From a virus, in IMG/VR virus record IMGVR_UViG_3300049893_000337, positions 1 through 24,328 of that record: a stretch of 24,328 nucleotides of DNA. One strand, 5' to 3'. Positions 7,141 through 14,422 of this stretch are shown here, in pieces; within the stretch, counting starts at the first letter, position 1; every line of letters begins with the position of its first letter. The notes under the pieces are model-generated. The model was not told where the DNA came from, made no database searches, and saw only the letters and a program-made list of their open reading frames with translations. The translations under genes were made by a program, and so were the position numbers.

Positions 7141-10100
7141 TTACATACTAGCATACGCCGCAATAACAATCTCTTCTGGAACATGGCTCGCCACGGTCTC
7201 TTGCTCCTCGCTTAGCGCCGAGAATCCAGCCAGTTTAGCCTCGGGCGACGCCGGGGTGTAGTCGGTGACGTAGCCATACCCGTCTTGCGCTTCGTCACCT
7301 ACCAAATTAGCCCCGTATGCACTCACGAGCAGAGTAGCGGACCCAAACACAGCCGGCGCGACTACCGTGGATCCAGTACCGGAGACGGCTACCACGCCAA
7401 AACAGGAGAATCCGGACATGCCTACAAGGCGGTCTGACGCACCAGACACAAGCGCAGCGCCGGTACACGAACTCGTAGTTCCGGCCAAGTTAGCCCCGGT
7501 ACCCACGAACGGGGTAGCGCCTGTACCCGCCCCCGTGACTGAGATAGTGGACGTTCCGTAACCAGTGATTGGAGTAAGTACAAGGCCGCTACCGCTACCG
7601 GTAAAGACGACCGTGTTGGCCCCAGTACCAACAATGATAGACGTCACGGCTCCTGAGCCTGATCCGATGAATGCAGCTAGCGTGTTAGCGCCAGTACCAC
7701 TAATCGCTCCGTCGTTAAGTACAACGCCGGATCCGGTTGAGGTGATGGCTACCGTGGCTGTCGCTGTCCCTAGGCTACGGTTCCGCCTAGATGCGCATGA
7801 CGACGCAGACTGGGGGGTGTAGCCCAACTCATTCACGCCGCCAATCGCTGAGATAGTTTGGGTGGCAAAGGTGAATCGATCAAACGTCGCGCGCGTGCTA
7901 CCGTCCCAGCGCGGCCCCCATATACCGTACGTACTTCCAGAGACGGCATTCACACCGTACCCAGAGAAACTTAGTACCGCCGCGGGGTTTATGTACAGTT
8001 CCAGATCGAACTGCATACCGTCGATCTCGGTAAGATAGGAACCTGTTGCACCCCCTCCAAAAAACGCGTGAGTGGCGTTACAGATACCGCCTGCCGCCTG
8101 TCTCTGGACGATACTAACCGACGTAAGTGTGCAAGCCTCAGTTGCGAAATTCAGCCTATCAACCCTGTTGGTGTTTAAGCTATTTTCGACACCGCCAGCG
8201 GCGTAGCCGTGTGTGTCTGAGTTAACGCCGCACACTGAGTACCTAGCCACGGTGTTCACAGCCGATAGCACCGCGGTCGTCTCCGTAGCGAACGTGAGCG
8301 CCTCCATGGAGTCCAGCGCCACAGTTGTAAAGCCGGCTACGATATACCCCTTAGTAAACGACTCGTAGCTCCCCGGGTATTCGCGGGCTGTCGTGAAGAC
8401 CGCGGTATCGTTGACTACGGCGTCGTTCGAGAAGGTGACACTGTCAATCGTCGCGTTACGCCCGCCAGTAGACGAGAAGCCGACGCTGGCGTAACCCTTC
8501 GTCTTTGACGCGAACCCAGCCCCCCACTGTCGGTTGATCGGAAGTACCCAAGCAGCGTTGAGGTACCTGTTACCGGTATGGATATCTATCCGAACTATGC
8601 CGTTATCGGGTGCGGTGTTATAGCCGCCCATCATGTACCCGGTACCATCGTACGTCGACAACGCGGCGGTAGCAGAAGAGCTGAAGTCATCAAGGAGCAG
8701 GACTTGCTTTACCTTGAAGCCGCCAGTGATGTCCTCAACCAGGTTGCCGCCGCGACCTTTGATATCCGTCGTGTACGCAGAGAAGTGGTAGTTCGACTGC
8801 CCGGAGTACTTTGCCAAATCCGACTGCGATAGCGAGATAACACTGGACGTCATCGTCTGCAAATTCGCAGCGGCTACGAAAGTCTGGCTAGAGTACGCCC
8901 CGTACGAGTTGTGCATCCAGATACCATCTCGAGACTGCGCGTAAGTCTGATAGTATTGATCAGAGCCAAGATTGCTCGAGTTTCTTGCAAGGAAGTTAGT
9001 GGGGCTACTAGCTAAGGCAGTTACTGTGTCGGTAGCGTACGTTATCGACTTCCTGATTTCAGTCGGGCCATCGGTGTATCTATAAATTTCGCTTATAAGC
9101 GCGGCTGTGGGGAATCTTGGGGTGCCGAAGAACTCTTTACGTCTGTTAGCCGAAAACACACTGGCACTGTTCGTCATCGCCCGCGTGCTAAACGTGTACT
9201 TCCTATACGTAGTGCCAGACCATGTAGCTGCCGAATACCCCGCTACGTTTGATGACGCAGACCCCATAAACTCAAAATTTGATGGGACAACGTCGTATGT
9301 CCAAGCACTCTGCACTATGACGTCCGTAGCATGGGTGAGAACATACTCAGCGTGCGACGACACGCCGTCTGACTTCAATATCGTAGTCTCTGTGTCCCTA
9401 GTGAAGCCGGTAGTAATCCTCCCGATAGCTGGAGCAGTGCCGCTAACGCACACCAATAACTCCGATCCTATTAACCACTTGTACAGCGATGTGCAGGCCG
9501 TGGTGGATGTATTGGAACTCTGATAGGTAATCAGCCCGCCAAAAACGTGCCCACCCATATTCGCATTAGATGAATAGCCGTATCGGGGCAGAAAACCCAG
9601 CTGGTGTAACGCGATGTATCCGGTTGCTAGGCCCGCCTTATACACGCGCCCGTAGTCGTATGGGAACGTCGGATAAGCGAAACCAGCGTCTTCCGGGACA
9701 ACTCCGAACCAGCCGCCTCCTGAGATACTAAATAGGTTCGTACCAATGCCGCTTATAGAGCCCGCAGCGCCGCTCGCAGAACTTGTGAAGTCTGCCAACG
9801 TAATAGTAGGTGCGCCGCTTGCATTGTTTCTAGTAACACCGGAGCTACCCTGGGTAGTGCTAGCAAGCGTATTAGCCCCGGCACCGTCGCGCGTGCTATC
9901 ACCGAGGCAACCACGCCCCGCCGACGTAAACGCGGCCAAAGAGTTAGTAGTAGTGCCAGACCTGTTCTTGCCTTGTATCAGACAGCCGGAATAGAAAGAT
10001 ACGAAGGATATCCCAGCGTAAATAATGCCGATATACGCAGTGTCGGTAGCGAAGGATACCAACCCGCGTCTTTGGTCACCGAACGTGTACCCCCAATCAG

Positions 10101-12702
10101 CTGTGCCATCTTGTGCTGAACCGGTAGTGAGGTTACCTGAGTAGAGTATGTACGTCGCGATAGTGTCCGTAGTTAAGTTGACCGTCCAGTACGCAGTGTT
10201 TATCTGGTTATCTCTGTTACCGTGCAGGTACGCCTTATTAGTCCCGTTACTAACGGCGAAGTACATGGTTCCGATCTGGTTGTCGATCAGAAAATTCAAG
10301 TTAGTATCAGCAACTTCTGTCGAGTAGAGGAACCGCGCAAGGTATCCTTGGTTAGTTCCAGGATCATGGACTGTGTACGCCTTCGACGCAGAGGAAAAAC
10401 ACTTAGGTGCGTTGGCAGCTGTCGATATAGTCCCTGCTGGGTTAGATGCCGTCTCTGTGGAGAACGTCAACTTCTGGACCTCTGTCGATGCCGTCGTGTT
10501 GTCAGTACCGCCAAGTGAATAGCCAGCTGTCGGAGCGTTAGCGCCTGCACCGTACCGATGGCCAGTAGCTAGAGTACTCGACAGCGTCGACTGCCCATAC
10601 GTAACTCCGGTGACCTTTCCGATAGACGTAGCACCGAGGGAAGATATAGTCCCGCCCATCGTATAAGCAACTGAGTAGTCAGACGGTCTAACAGTAGACG
10701 CCTGGCTCATGTCGTAGCTGACGTTCGTAGCACTGAGCGACTCAGTGTAGACACCGCCAGTGGTGACGTGAGCAAAGTACGTGACGTTCGCTGTCCCGTT
10801 CCTGTGCATAGCGAACATCTGATATGGATGGTCGCCGGGAGGGGCGGGCATATCAAAGAACGCACGGCCTTGCTGAGTGAAGCTATCGAGTATGTTGGGG
10901 GTGTTCTTCTCTTTCCACCCTTCGCCGTAACTTGACACAGATGGCGAATCACCGCCAACGCCAGTGAACGTGTTGTTAATCCGCACACCCTCGCCGTACG
11001 ACGTAAATCGCTCAACAGTATTCGCAACTGTTGACACCGTCCTTGTTAGTGAGTTTACTGAGTGAGACTGCGCCCAAGTAGCTACCCCACTAAGCGCCCC
11101 AGCTGCGACGAAGTAACCTAGTGTCTGCGTCGCTGGGTAGTAAACTTCGAACGCCCCAAAACACTTACTGGGACTACAAAGCGCTAAACCCCGCAACCCG
11201 GTATAGTCAGTCCCGTTTAGCGACCCGGTAACCGTGCTAGTAACGTATGTCGACGTGTTGTACACGTGATCGTACGTAATACCGGGAGTGGATGAGGTAG
11301 TGGTAGCCACCCTCCGAAGATACGCGACCTCACCCCACCCAAAAACCGACTGAACAAGCCCGACCGTCGTCAGCACTGTAGGGAACGTAAGCGTGTCGGA
11401 GGACCAGTCGTACTTTCGGACCGTACTTATAAACGGCGTAAACGTAGTCGCGCTACTACTGCCGCCGAAGAAAAATCCGCCGCCAGAGCCGAATGAGTAA
11501 GGTGCGCCCTCGCTCCCTGTGTACGCCGAGTATGAAGTCGACGTCACAGTCTCTGAGGATAGCGTGAACTTAGATGCGGTTGTAGCGGCAGTCTGAGTTC
11601 CGCCACCGGACGTCCCGTTAGTCGGCCTAAACCAGCCTTCTACAATCAGGGCGAACGACGCCAGGTTATACACCGCCGCCCGGCTGTTGTACTCGCCGGA
11701 CATTGTTGCAGCAGAGCCTGTAGCTGTTTCTGTCGACCACACCATAGCGTTATATCGGGTGCTTCTGTCGAAGAACGGGGAACCAGATTGGGCGTAGTAC
11801 CCAGTGTATGACTTCGTTGCGCTGGAGAATGTGCCACTACGCGTTTTGTTGGAGAGGTAGTCGGCGATAGCGGTCGTCGTATAGTACGACGAAGTCAGCA
11901 AATTCATTACAAACGACGTCGTCGTCCCCTGATGACCCCAGGCCTTTTCGAGTATGTACTGCGCTGTACCTGCGCTATTACTTGTAAACGTATCGAGCGT
12001 GTTCGCGCCCTGACCTAGTTTCCAATCTAGCCCGCCGTATCCGTCAAGAATTTGCAGGGTGTTGAGCGTATTTGCGCCAGTGCCGTTCAGCGTCGGATAG
12101 CCTGAGCCCGTCAGCGTGCCGGTACCTGATTGCGTAAAGGTACTTAGAGTGTTGCTTCCTGTCCCCGCTGACGGCAAGAAGCCGGGGAGGATGATGTGCG
12201 ACTCGCGGCCACTAGCTACTGCGCCATCGTAAAGCAGATACCCAGTACCTACCGCTGCTGTACCGATGTTAGTTACGAAGACCTGCAGCGCAATACTTGA
12301 GTTAGCTGTGAACTGCGCACTGAAGTTGGCAGTGAACGTCAGAAGCCCGGCAACCGTGTTCATCTCGATGCCGTCGTCGGCGGTCATTACGATACCGCCG
12401 TCGAGGAGCAACTTTGCGCGGAGACCGTAGTTACAGGTCATCGCACTTTCGTAGCCGTACAGGTTAAAAGTTACTGTGCTGCCGTTTGTGAACGTAATAG
12501 GGGACGTCGGGTTATACGTCCAGGTGATCAGTTCGTTAGCGCCGCGCGGGAAGTTCGCAAAGCCGAATTGCTGCTCGCCAGTACCGGCGAAATCTACGGT
12601 CCAAGCGTCAATAGTCGACGCGGCTCCCGCCGTTAAGCTCAGCGTCTGATTTTGAACGAAGGCCCCACCCGCTGGGGTCCGTAGATATAGGGTAATGGCC
12701 AT
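7141..12702 (-). CDS. Giant modular tail fibre or appendage protein with kelch-like and GTGANT repeats (1853 aa)
   Basis: This is one open frame of 1853 codons starting at TAATG 12702 and coupled to the 70-aa gene. Residues 1-175 form an N-terminal beta-rich, probably virion-attaching region. Short Gly-Thr-rich repeats with the core GTGANTL occur in three clusters (about 174-250, 910-997 and 1641-1800). Between them lie two long blocks. The second (about 1350-1640) shows five or six kelch-like units of about 50 residues: a GY..GG turn, then an acidic-hydrophobic strand with FATET or FATEA, then R...G before the next GY. The first block (about 250-900) has similar but more degenerate FSTET, GG and FATDT elements. 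The C-terminus is short and acidic. Kelch-like units form beta-propellers in known proteins. A receptor-binding or whisker role is likely but inferred; no enzymatic motif is seen. Confidence 0.8.
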   Translation of the reverse strand: MAITLYLRTPAGGAFVQNQTLSLTAGAASTIDAWTVDFAGTGEQQFGFANFPRGANELITWTYNPTSPITFTNGSTVTFNLYGYESAMTCNYGLRAKLLLDGGIVMTADDGIEMNTVAGLLTFTANFSAQFTANSSIALQVFVTNIGTAAVGTGYLLYDGAVASGRESHIILPGFLPSAGTGSNTLSTFTQSGTGTLTGSGYPTLNGTGANTLNTLQILDGYGGLDWKLGQGANTLDTFTSNSAGTAQYILEKAWGHQGTTTSFVMNLLTSSYYTTTAIADYLSNKTRSGTFSSATKSYTGYYAQSGSPFFDRSTRYNAMVWSTETATGSAATMSGEYNSRAAVYNLASFALIVEGWFRPTNGTSGGGTQTAATTASKFTLSSETVTSTSYSAYTGSEGAPYSFGSGGGFFFGGSSSATTFTPFISTVRKYDWSSDTLTFPTVLTTVGLVQSVFGWGEVAYLRRVATTTSSTPGITYDHVYNTSTYVTSTVTGSLNGTDYTGLRGLALCSPSKCFGAFEVYYPATQTLGYFVAAGALSGVATWAQSHSVNSLTRTVSTVANTVERFTSYGEGVRINNTFTGVGGDSPSVSSYGEGWKEKNTPNILDSFTQQGRAFFDMPAPPGDHPYQMFAMHRNGTANVTYFAHVTTGGVYTESLSATNVSYDMSQASTVRPSDYSVAYTMGGTISSLGATSIGKVTGVTYGQSTLSSTLATGHRYGAGANAPTAGYSLGGTDNTTASTEVQKLTFSTETASNPAGTISTAANAPKCFSSASKAYTVHDPGTNQGYLARFLYSTEVADTNLNFLIDNQIGTMYFAVSNGTNKAYLHGNRDNQINTAYWTVNLTTDTIATYILYSGNLTTGSAQDGTADWGYTFGDQRRGLVSFATDTAYIGIIYAGISFVSFYSGCLIQGKNRSGTTTNSLAAFTSAGRGCLGDSTRDGAGANTLASTTQGSSGVTRNNASGAPTITLADFTSSASGAAGSISGIGTNLFSISGGGWFGVVPEDAGFAYPTFPYDYGRVYKAGLATGYIALHQLGFLPRYGYSSNANMGGHVFGGLITYQSSNTSTTACTSLYKWLIGSELLVCVSGTAPAIGRITTGFTRDTETTILKSDGVSSHAEYVLTHATDVIVQSAWTYDVVPSNFEFMGSASSNVAGYSAATWSGTTYRKYTFSTRAMTNSASVFSANRRKEFFGTPRFPTAALISEIYRYTDGPTEIRKSITYATDTVTALASSPTNFLARNSSNLGSDQYYQTYAQSRDGIWMHNSYGAYSSQTFVAAANLQTMTSSVISLSQSDLAKYSGQSNYHFSAYTTDIKGRGGNLVEDITGGFKVKQVLLLDDFSSSATAALSTYDGTGYMMGGYNTAPDNGIVRIDIHTGNRYLNAAWVLPINRQWGAGFASKTKGYASVGFSSTGGRNATIDSVTFSNDAVVNDTAVFTTAREYPGSYESFTKGYIVAGFTTVALDSMEALTFATETTAVLSAVNTVARYSVCGVNSDTHGYAAGGVENSLNTNRVDRLNFATEACTLTSVSIVQRQAAGGICNATHAFFGGGATGSYLTEIDGMQFDLELYINPAAVLSFSGYGVNAVSGSTYGIWGPRWDGSTRATFDRFTFATQTISAIGGVNELGYTPQSASSCASRRNRSLGTATATVAITSTGSGVVLNDGAISGTGANTLAAFIGSGSGAVTSIIVGTGANTVVFTGSGSGLVLTPITGYGTSTISVTGAGTGATPFVGTGANLAGTTSSCTGAALVSGASDRLVGMSGFSCFGVVAVSGTGSTVVAPAVFGSATLLVSAYGANLVGDEAQDGYGYVTDYTPASPEAKLAGFSALSEEQETVASHVPEEIVIAAYASM
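7255..7780 (-). repeat. GTGANT repeat cluster 3 (C-terminal) in the giant protein
   Basis: Codes for successive units such as GTGANTLAAFIGSGSG, GTGANTVVFTGSGSG, GYGTSTISVTGAGTG and GTGANLAGTTSSCTG. Unit length is about 15-26 residues, with the Gly-x-Gly-Ala-Asn motif in frame. DNA copies are diverged, so the similarity is at protein level. Confidence 0.75.
9710..9975 (-). repeat. GTGANT repeat cluster 2 (central) in the giant protein
   Basis: Codes for related units such as GTTTNSLAAFTSAGRG, GAGANTLASTTQGSSG, GAPTITLADFTSSASG and GIGTNLFSISGGG, at about residues 910-997. It separates the two kelch-like blocks. Confidence 0.7.
11950..12183 (-). repeat. GTGANT repeat cluster 1 (N-terminal) in the giant protein
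   Basis: Codes for GTGSNTLSTFTQSGTG, GTGANTLNTLQILDGYG and GQGANTLDTFTSNSAG at about residues 174-250, directly after the N-terminal domain and before the first kelch-like block. Confidence 0.75.
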
Positions 12703-12914
12703 TACAGAACCCCGTTGTACTTATCGCCGTCCTTCTTGTTCCAAGGCGCGGTATACCAAGTACCGAGTGAGGCCCAGTTATAACCCTGCACCCAGAACCA
12801 TATCTTCCGGTGCAACGGAGTGCTCATCGTGTCATGCCAATCTGACACGAGCTTCATCTTCCGACGAAGCTCGGTCACCTGAGCCCTGAGCGCGAAGAGC
12901 TCTTCTTCAGTCAT
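12702..12914 (-). CDS. Small Trp-rich protein with N-terminal coiled coil (70 aa)
   Basis: The start at ATG 12914 overlaps the upstream TAA (TAATG), and the stop at 12702 overlaps the next ATG the same way. A 12-residue longer reading exists but would overlap the upstream gene without a reason. Residues 1-25 form a heptad-like, charged helix (EEELFALRAQVTELRRKM). Residues 26-58 contain six Trp (26, 39, 41, 47, 53, 58) in a compact region, ending in a polar tail. Trp-rich short proteins of this sort could pack onto a larger fibre or act as a chaperone for it. Position between the 201-aa helical protein and the giant fibre supports a partner role, which is inference; I do not recognise a family. 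Confidence 0.7.
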   Translation of the reverse strand: MTEEELFALRAQVTELRRKMKLVSDWHDTMSTPLHRKIWFWVQGYNWASLGTWYTAPWNKKDGDKYNGVL

Positions 12915-13519
12915 TAGTACACCGCCAAGCGCTTCATAGTATCCTCGCACTCGAGCCTAGCAATGGACTGCTGAATCCTGGCCGGCAGCTGGTACATGTC
13001 TTCGGTCATGTTGATGATGGACTCCTGTGCCCCGCCACCAGCCGTTAGTTGGCGCTGCAGCCGCTGCTGGAAGTGAATCATCTCCTCAGCCTCGAACTGT
13101 TCGCGTGTGTACTTTGGAAGCTTCTTGAATTCAGCGTACATCTGATTCAAGTCGACGAGGAGGTCATTCAGCAACTTCGTCTCATACATACCGCCTTCTT
13201 TAAGCTGACGGAGCTCGATCTCAAGGCGTCGCCTAGCGAACTGGTCCAGATCACCAGAGCGAAGTTTCTCTTCCTTCTCGTCAATATCAACCTGCTTGAG
13301 CTCCTGACGATACCGATTCTCCTTAAGCGTCTGGATCTTCGAGAGCAGGCGCAAACCGATAGTGCGATACGCCCGAGCAGGCGTGATCTGCGCCGCCACA
13401 ACAAAGGCTTTGTTTTGGAACGCCGAGTTTTCAAACGGTATATCGAAGAACGCTTCTTCGATCTCTTTCAGAACATCGGGGACTTGCTTCTCATCAATCG
13501 GAACAAGTTCGTTTGCCAC
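12914..13519 (-). CDS. Helical conserved-looking phage protein (201 aa)
   Basis: Starts with GTG at 13519, preceded by AGGAGAG with about 4 bases spacing to the codon. The N-terminal region reads IDEKQVPDVLKEIEEAFFDI, then NKAFVVAAQITPARAYRTIG, a pattern I recall from an uncharacterised protein of diverse tailed phages. Residues 60-160 are very rich in Glu, Lys, Arg, Gln and Leu, consistent with long helices or coiled coil. Its first codons follow a terminator hairpin closely, so it heads a new translational block. It precedes the Trp-rich and giant fibre genes with TAATG coupling and may be an assembly factor or structural adaptor for them; function unknown. Confidence 0.75.
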   Translation of the reverse strand: MANELVPIDEKQVPDVLKEIEEAFFDIPFENSAFQNKAFVVAAQITPARAYRTIGLRLLSKIQTLKENRYRQELKQVDIDEKEEKLRSGDLDQFARRRLEIELRQLKEGGMYETKLLNDLLVDLNQMYAEFKKLPKYTREQFEAEEMIHFQQRLQRQLTAGGGAQESIINMTEDMYQLPARIQQSIARLECEDTMKRLAVY

Positions 13520-13533
13520 AGCACTCTCCTATG

Positions 13534-13558
13534 AAAAAAGGGGGCAGCGGCCCCCTTT
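13534..13558 (-). terminator. Rho-independent terminator after the 132-aa gene
   Basis: On the minus strand AAAGGGGGC-CGCT-GCCCCCTTT forms a 9-bp stem with a 4-base loop, followed by TTTTTT (complement of 13534-13539). It lies 22 bases after the stop of the 132-aa gene and ends just before the AGGAGAG of the next gene. It probably lowers, rather than stops, transcription into the downstream genes. Confidence 0.9.
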
Positions 13559-13580
13559 GGTAAAAAGGCCAGATGAGTCC

Positions 13581-13979
13581 TTACGCGTTGCCGGCAGTGA
13601 TCGTCTTCGCGGTGATGGTGATAGTCTGACCAGCGTTAATGATGTTGTTATCGAGCACGATGTCAGTGCCAGACGTACCGACCGATCCTTGCTCGTGACA
13701 CGTAGTAACGGTCGAGTCAAAAATCCGGTAGTAGCCGGCAGTACCAGAGTTCGATGCCACGACGGACCAGGTGCCGAGGAGCGTTTTCGTACCGCTCGAC
13801 GCCGCGTTCATCCAGTCTGAGGGCAGGACCATCGTCGCGATCAACGTGCCAGACGACGCAGTAGCGCAGTTAGCTGGCTGCGTACCGGTATAGAACAGGA
13901 GCCTGGCAGAGGTCCCGATTGTAGACTCGATGGAGTTAAGCATCGCATCACGGACTGCAACTGAATATTGAACAGCCAT
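13581..13979 (-). CDS. Small virion structural protein (132 aa)
   Basis: Starts at ATG 13979 with TAGGAGAAAGAA upstream, a strong Shine-Dalgarno. The sequence begins MAVQYSVAVRDAMLNSIE, then a TGTQPANC segment, LPSDWM, and ends with ITITAKTITAGNA. I associate this layout with a widespread small structural protein of tailed phages, often encoded beside tail fibre genes. It is beta-rich with high Gly, Ser and Thr and has two Cys (near residues 38 and 94). The gene is followed by a terminator, a feature shared with the decoration protein gene and consistent with need for many copies. Exact position in the virion is unknown. Confidence 0.75.
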   Translation of the reverse strand: MAVQYSVAVRDAMLNSIESTIGTSARLLFYTGTQPANCATASSGTLIATMVLPSDWMNAASSGTKTLLGTWSVVASNSGTAGYYRIFDSTVTTCHEQGSVGTSGTDIVLDNNIINAGQTITITAKTITAGNA

Positions 13980-13999
13980 TTCTTTCTCCTAGAAGTTAG

Positions 14000-14014
14000 G
14001 AAGTCTTAGACTTC
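14000..14014. other. Short inverted repeat around a stop codon
   Basis: GAAGTC-TTA-GACTTC forms a 6-7 bp palindrome centred on the TAA of the 138-aa gene, with no T-run. It may be a weak RNA hairpin between two structural genes or chance. Confidence 0.35.
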
Positions 14015-14422
14015 TTTCCTGCAAGTCACAGCAATATCGGTGTTAGGTCTGACCGAAGTCACGGCGCTAACATCGGTAAAAGCCACTGCGGTCTCGCTAA
14101 TCATAGACGCGGTAGCTTCATCCGTCACCAAAACATTATACCCTAGCCCCTCGCCATTGGTGCTAGTCAAGGCTAGCGGTGCAGATACGGAGAAGACTGG
14201 GGCCGAGTCCTGCGTAACCTTTTGTGGGTCCAGCTGCACCGTAGTGAATACCCGCTCAACCGCACGGAACACTACAGTGTCGGCCTCCTTTGCGAATGCC
14301 CATATCTCATCAACCGCCTTGGTCGTGTAGAGATATACGCCCTTGAAGACTTCTACGACAAGGCTAAAGAACCATGACCTGGTATCGTAAGACTTGGTAT
14401 CGAAGGACCGCTCGTCAAACAT
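14006..14422 (-). CDS. Small structural protein, possibly tail-associated (138 aa)
   Basis: Start at ATG 14422 overlaps the TAA of the 677-aa gene (TAATG). The N-terminus reads FDERSFDTKSYDTRSWFF, an FDxRSFDT-type pattern that I recall from small phage structural proteins. The rest is mixed helix and beta, without a transmembrane segment. It lies directly after the tailspike candidate and before the 132-aa structural protein, so a role in appendage attachment or assembly is plausible. Function is not established. Confidence 0.7.
   Translation of the reverse strand: MFDERSFDTKSYDTRSWFFSLVVEVFKGVYLYTTKAVDEIWAFAKEADTVVFRAVERVFTTVQLDPQKVTQDSAPVFSVSAPLALTSTNGEGLGYNVLVTDEATASMISETAVAFTDVSAVTSVRPNTDIAVTCRKEV

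Noticed and set aside
12664-12678. CCCCA/TGGGG inverted repeat near the start of the giant gene
   Set aside because: Only a 5-bp stem inside coding sequence, with no T-run; likely chance or codon composition.
7141-12702. Diversity-generating retroelement target in the giant protein or other fibres
   Set aside because: No reverse transcriptase, template repeat or near-identical DNA repeat with adenine-specific changes is seen in this window.
12915-12950. Upstream ATG for the Trp-rich protein
   Set aside because: It would overlap the 201-aa gene, while ATG 12914 gives TAATG coupling.
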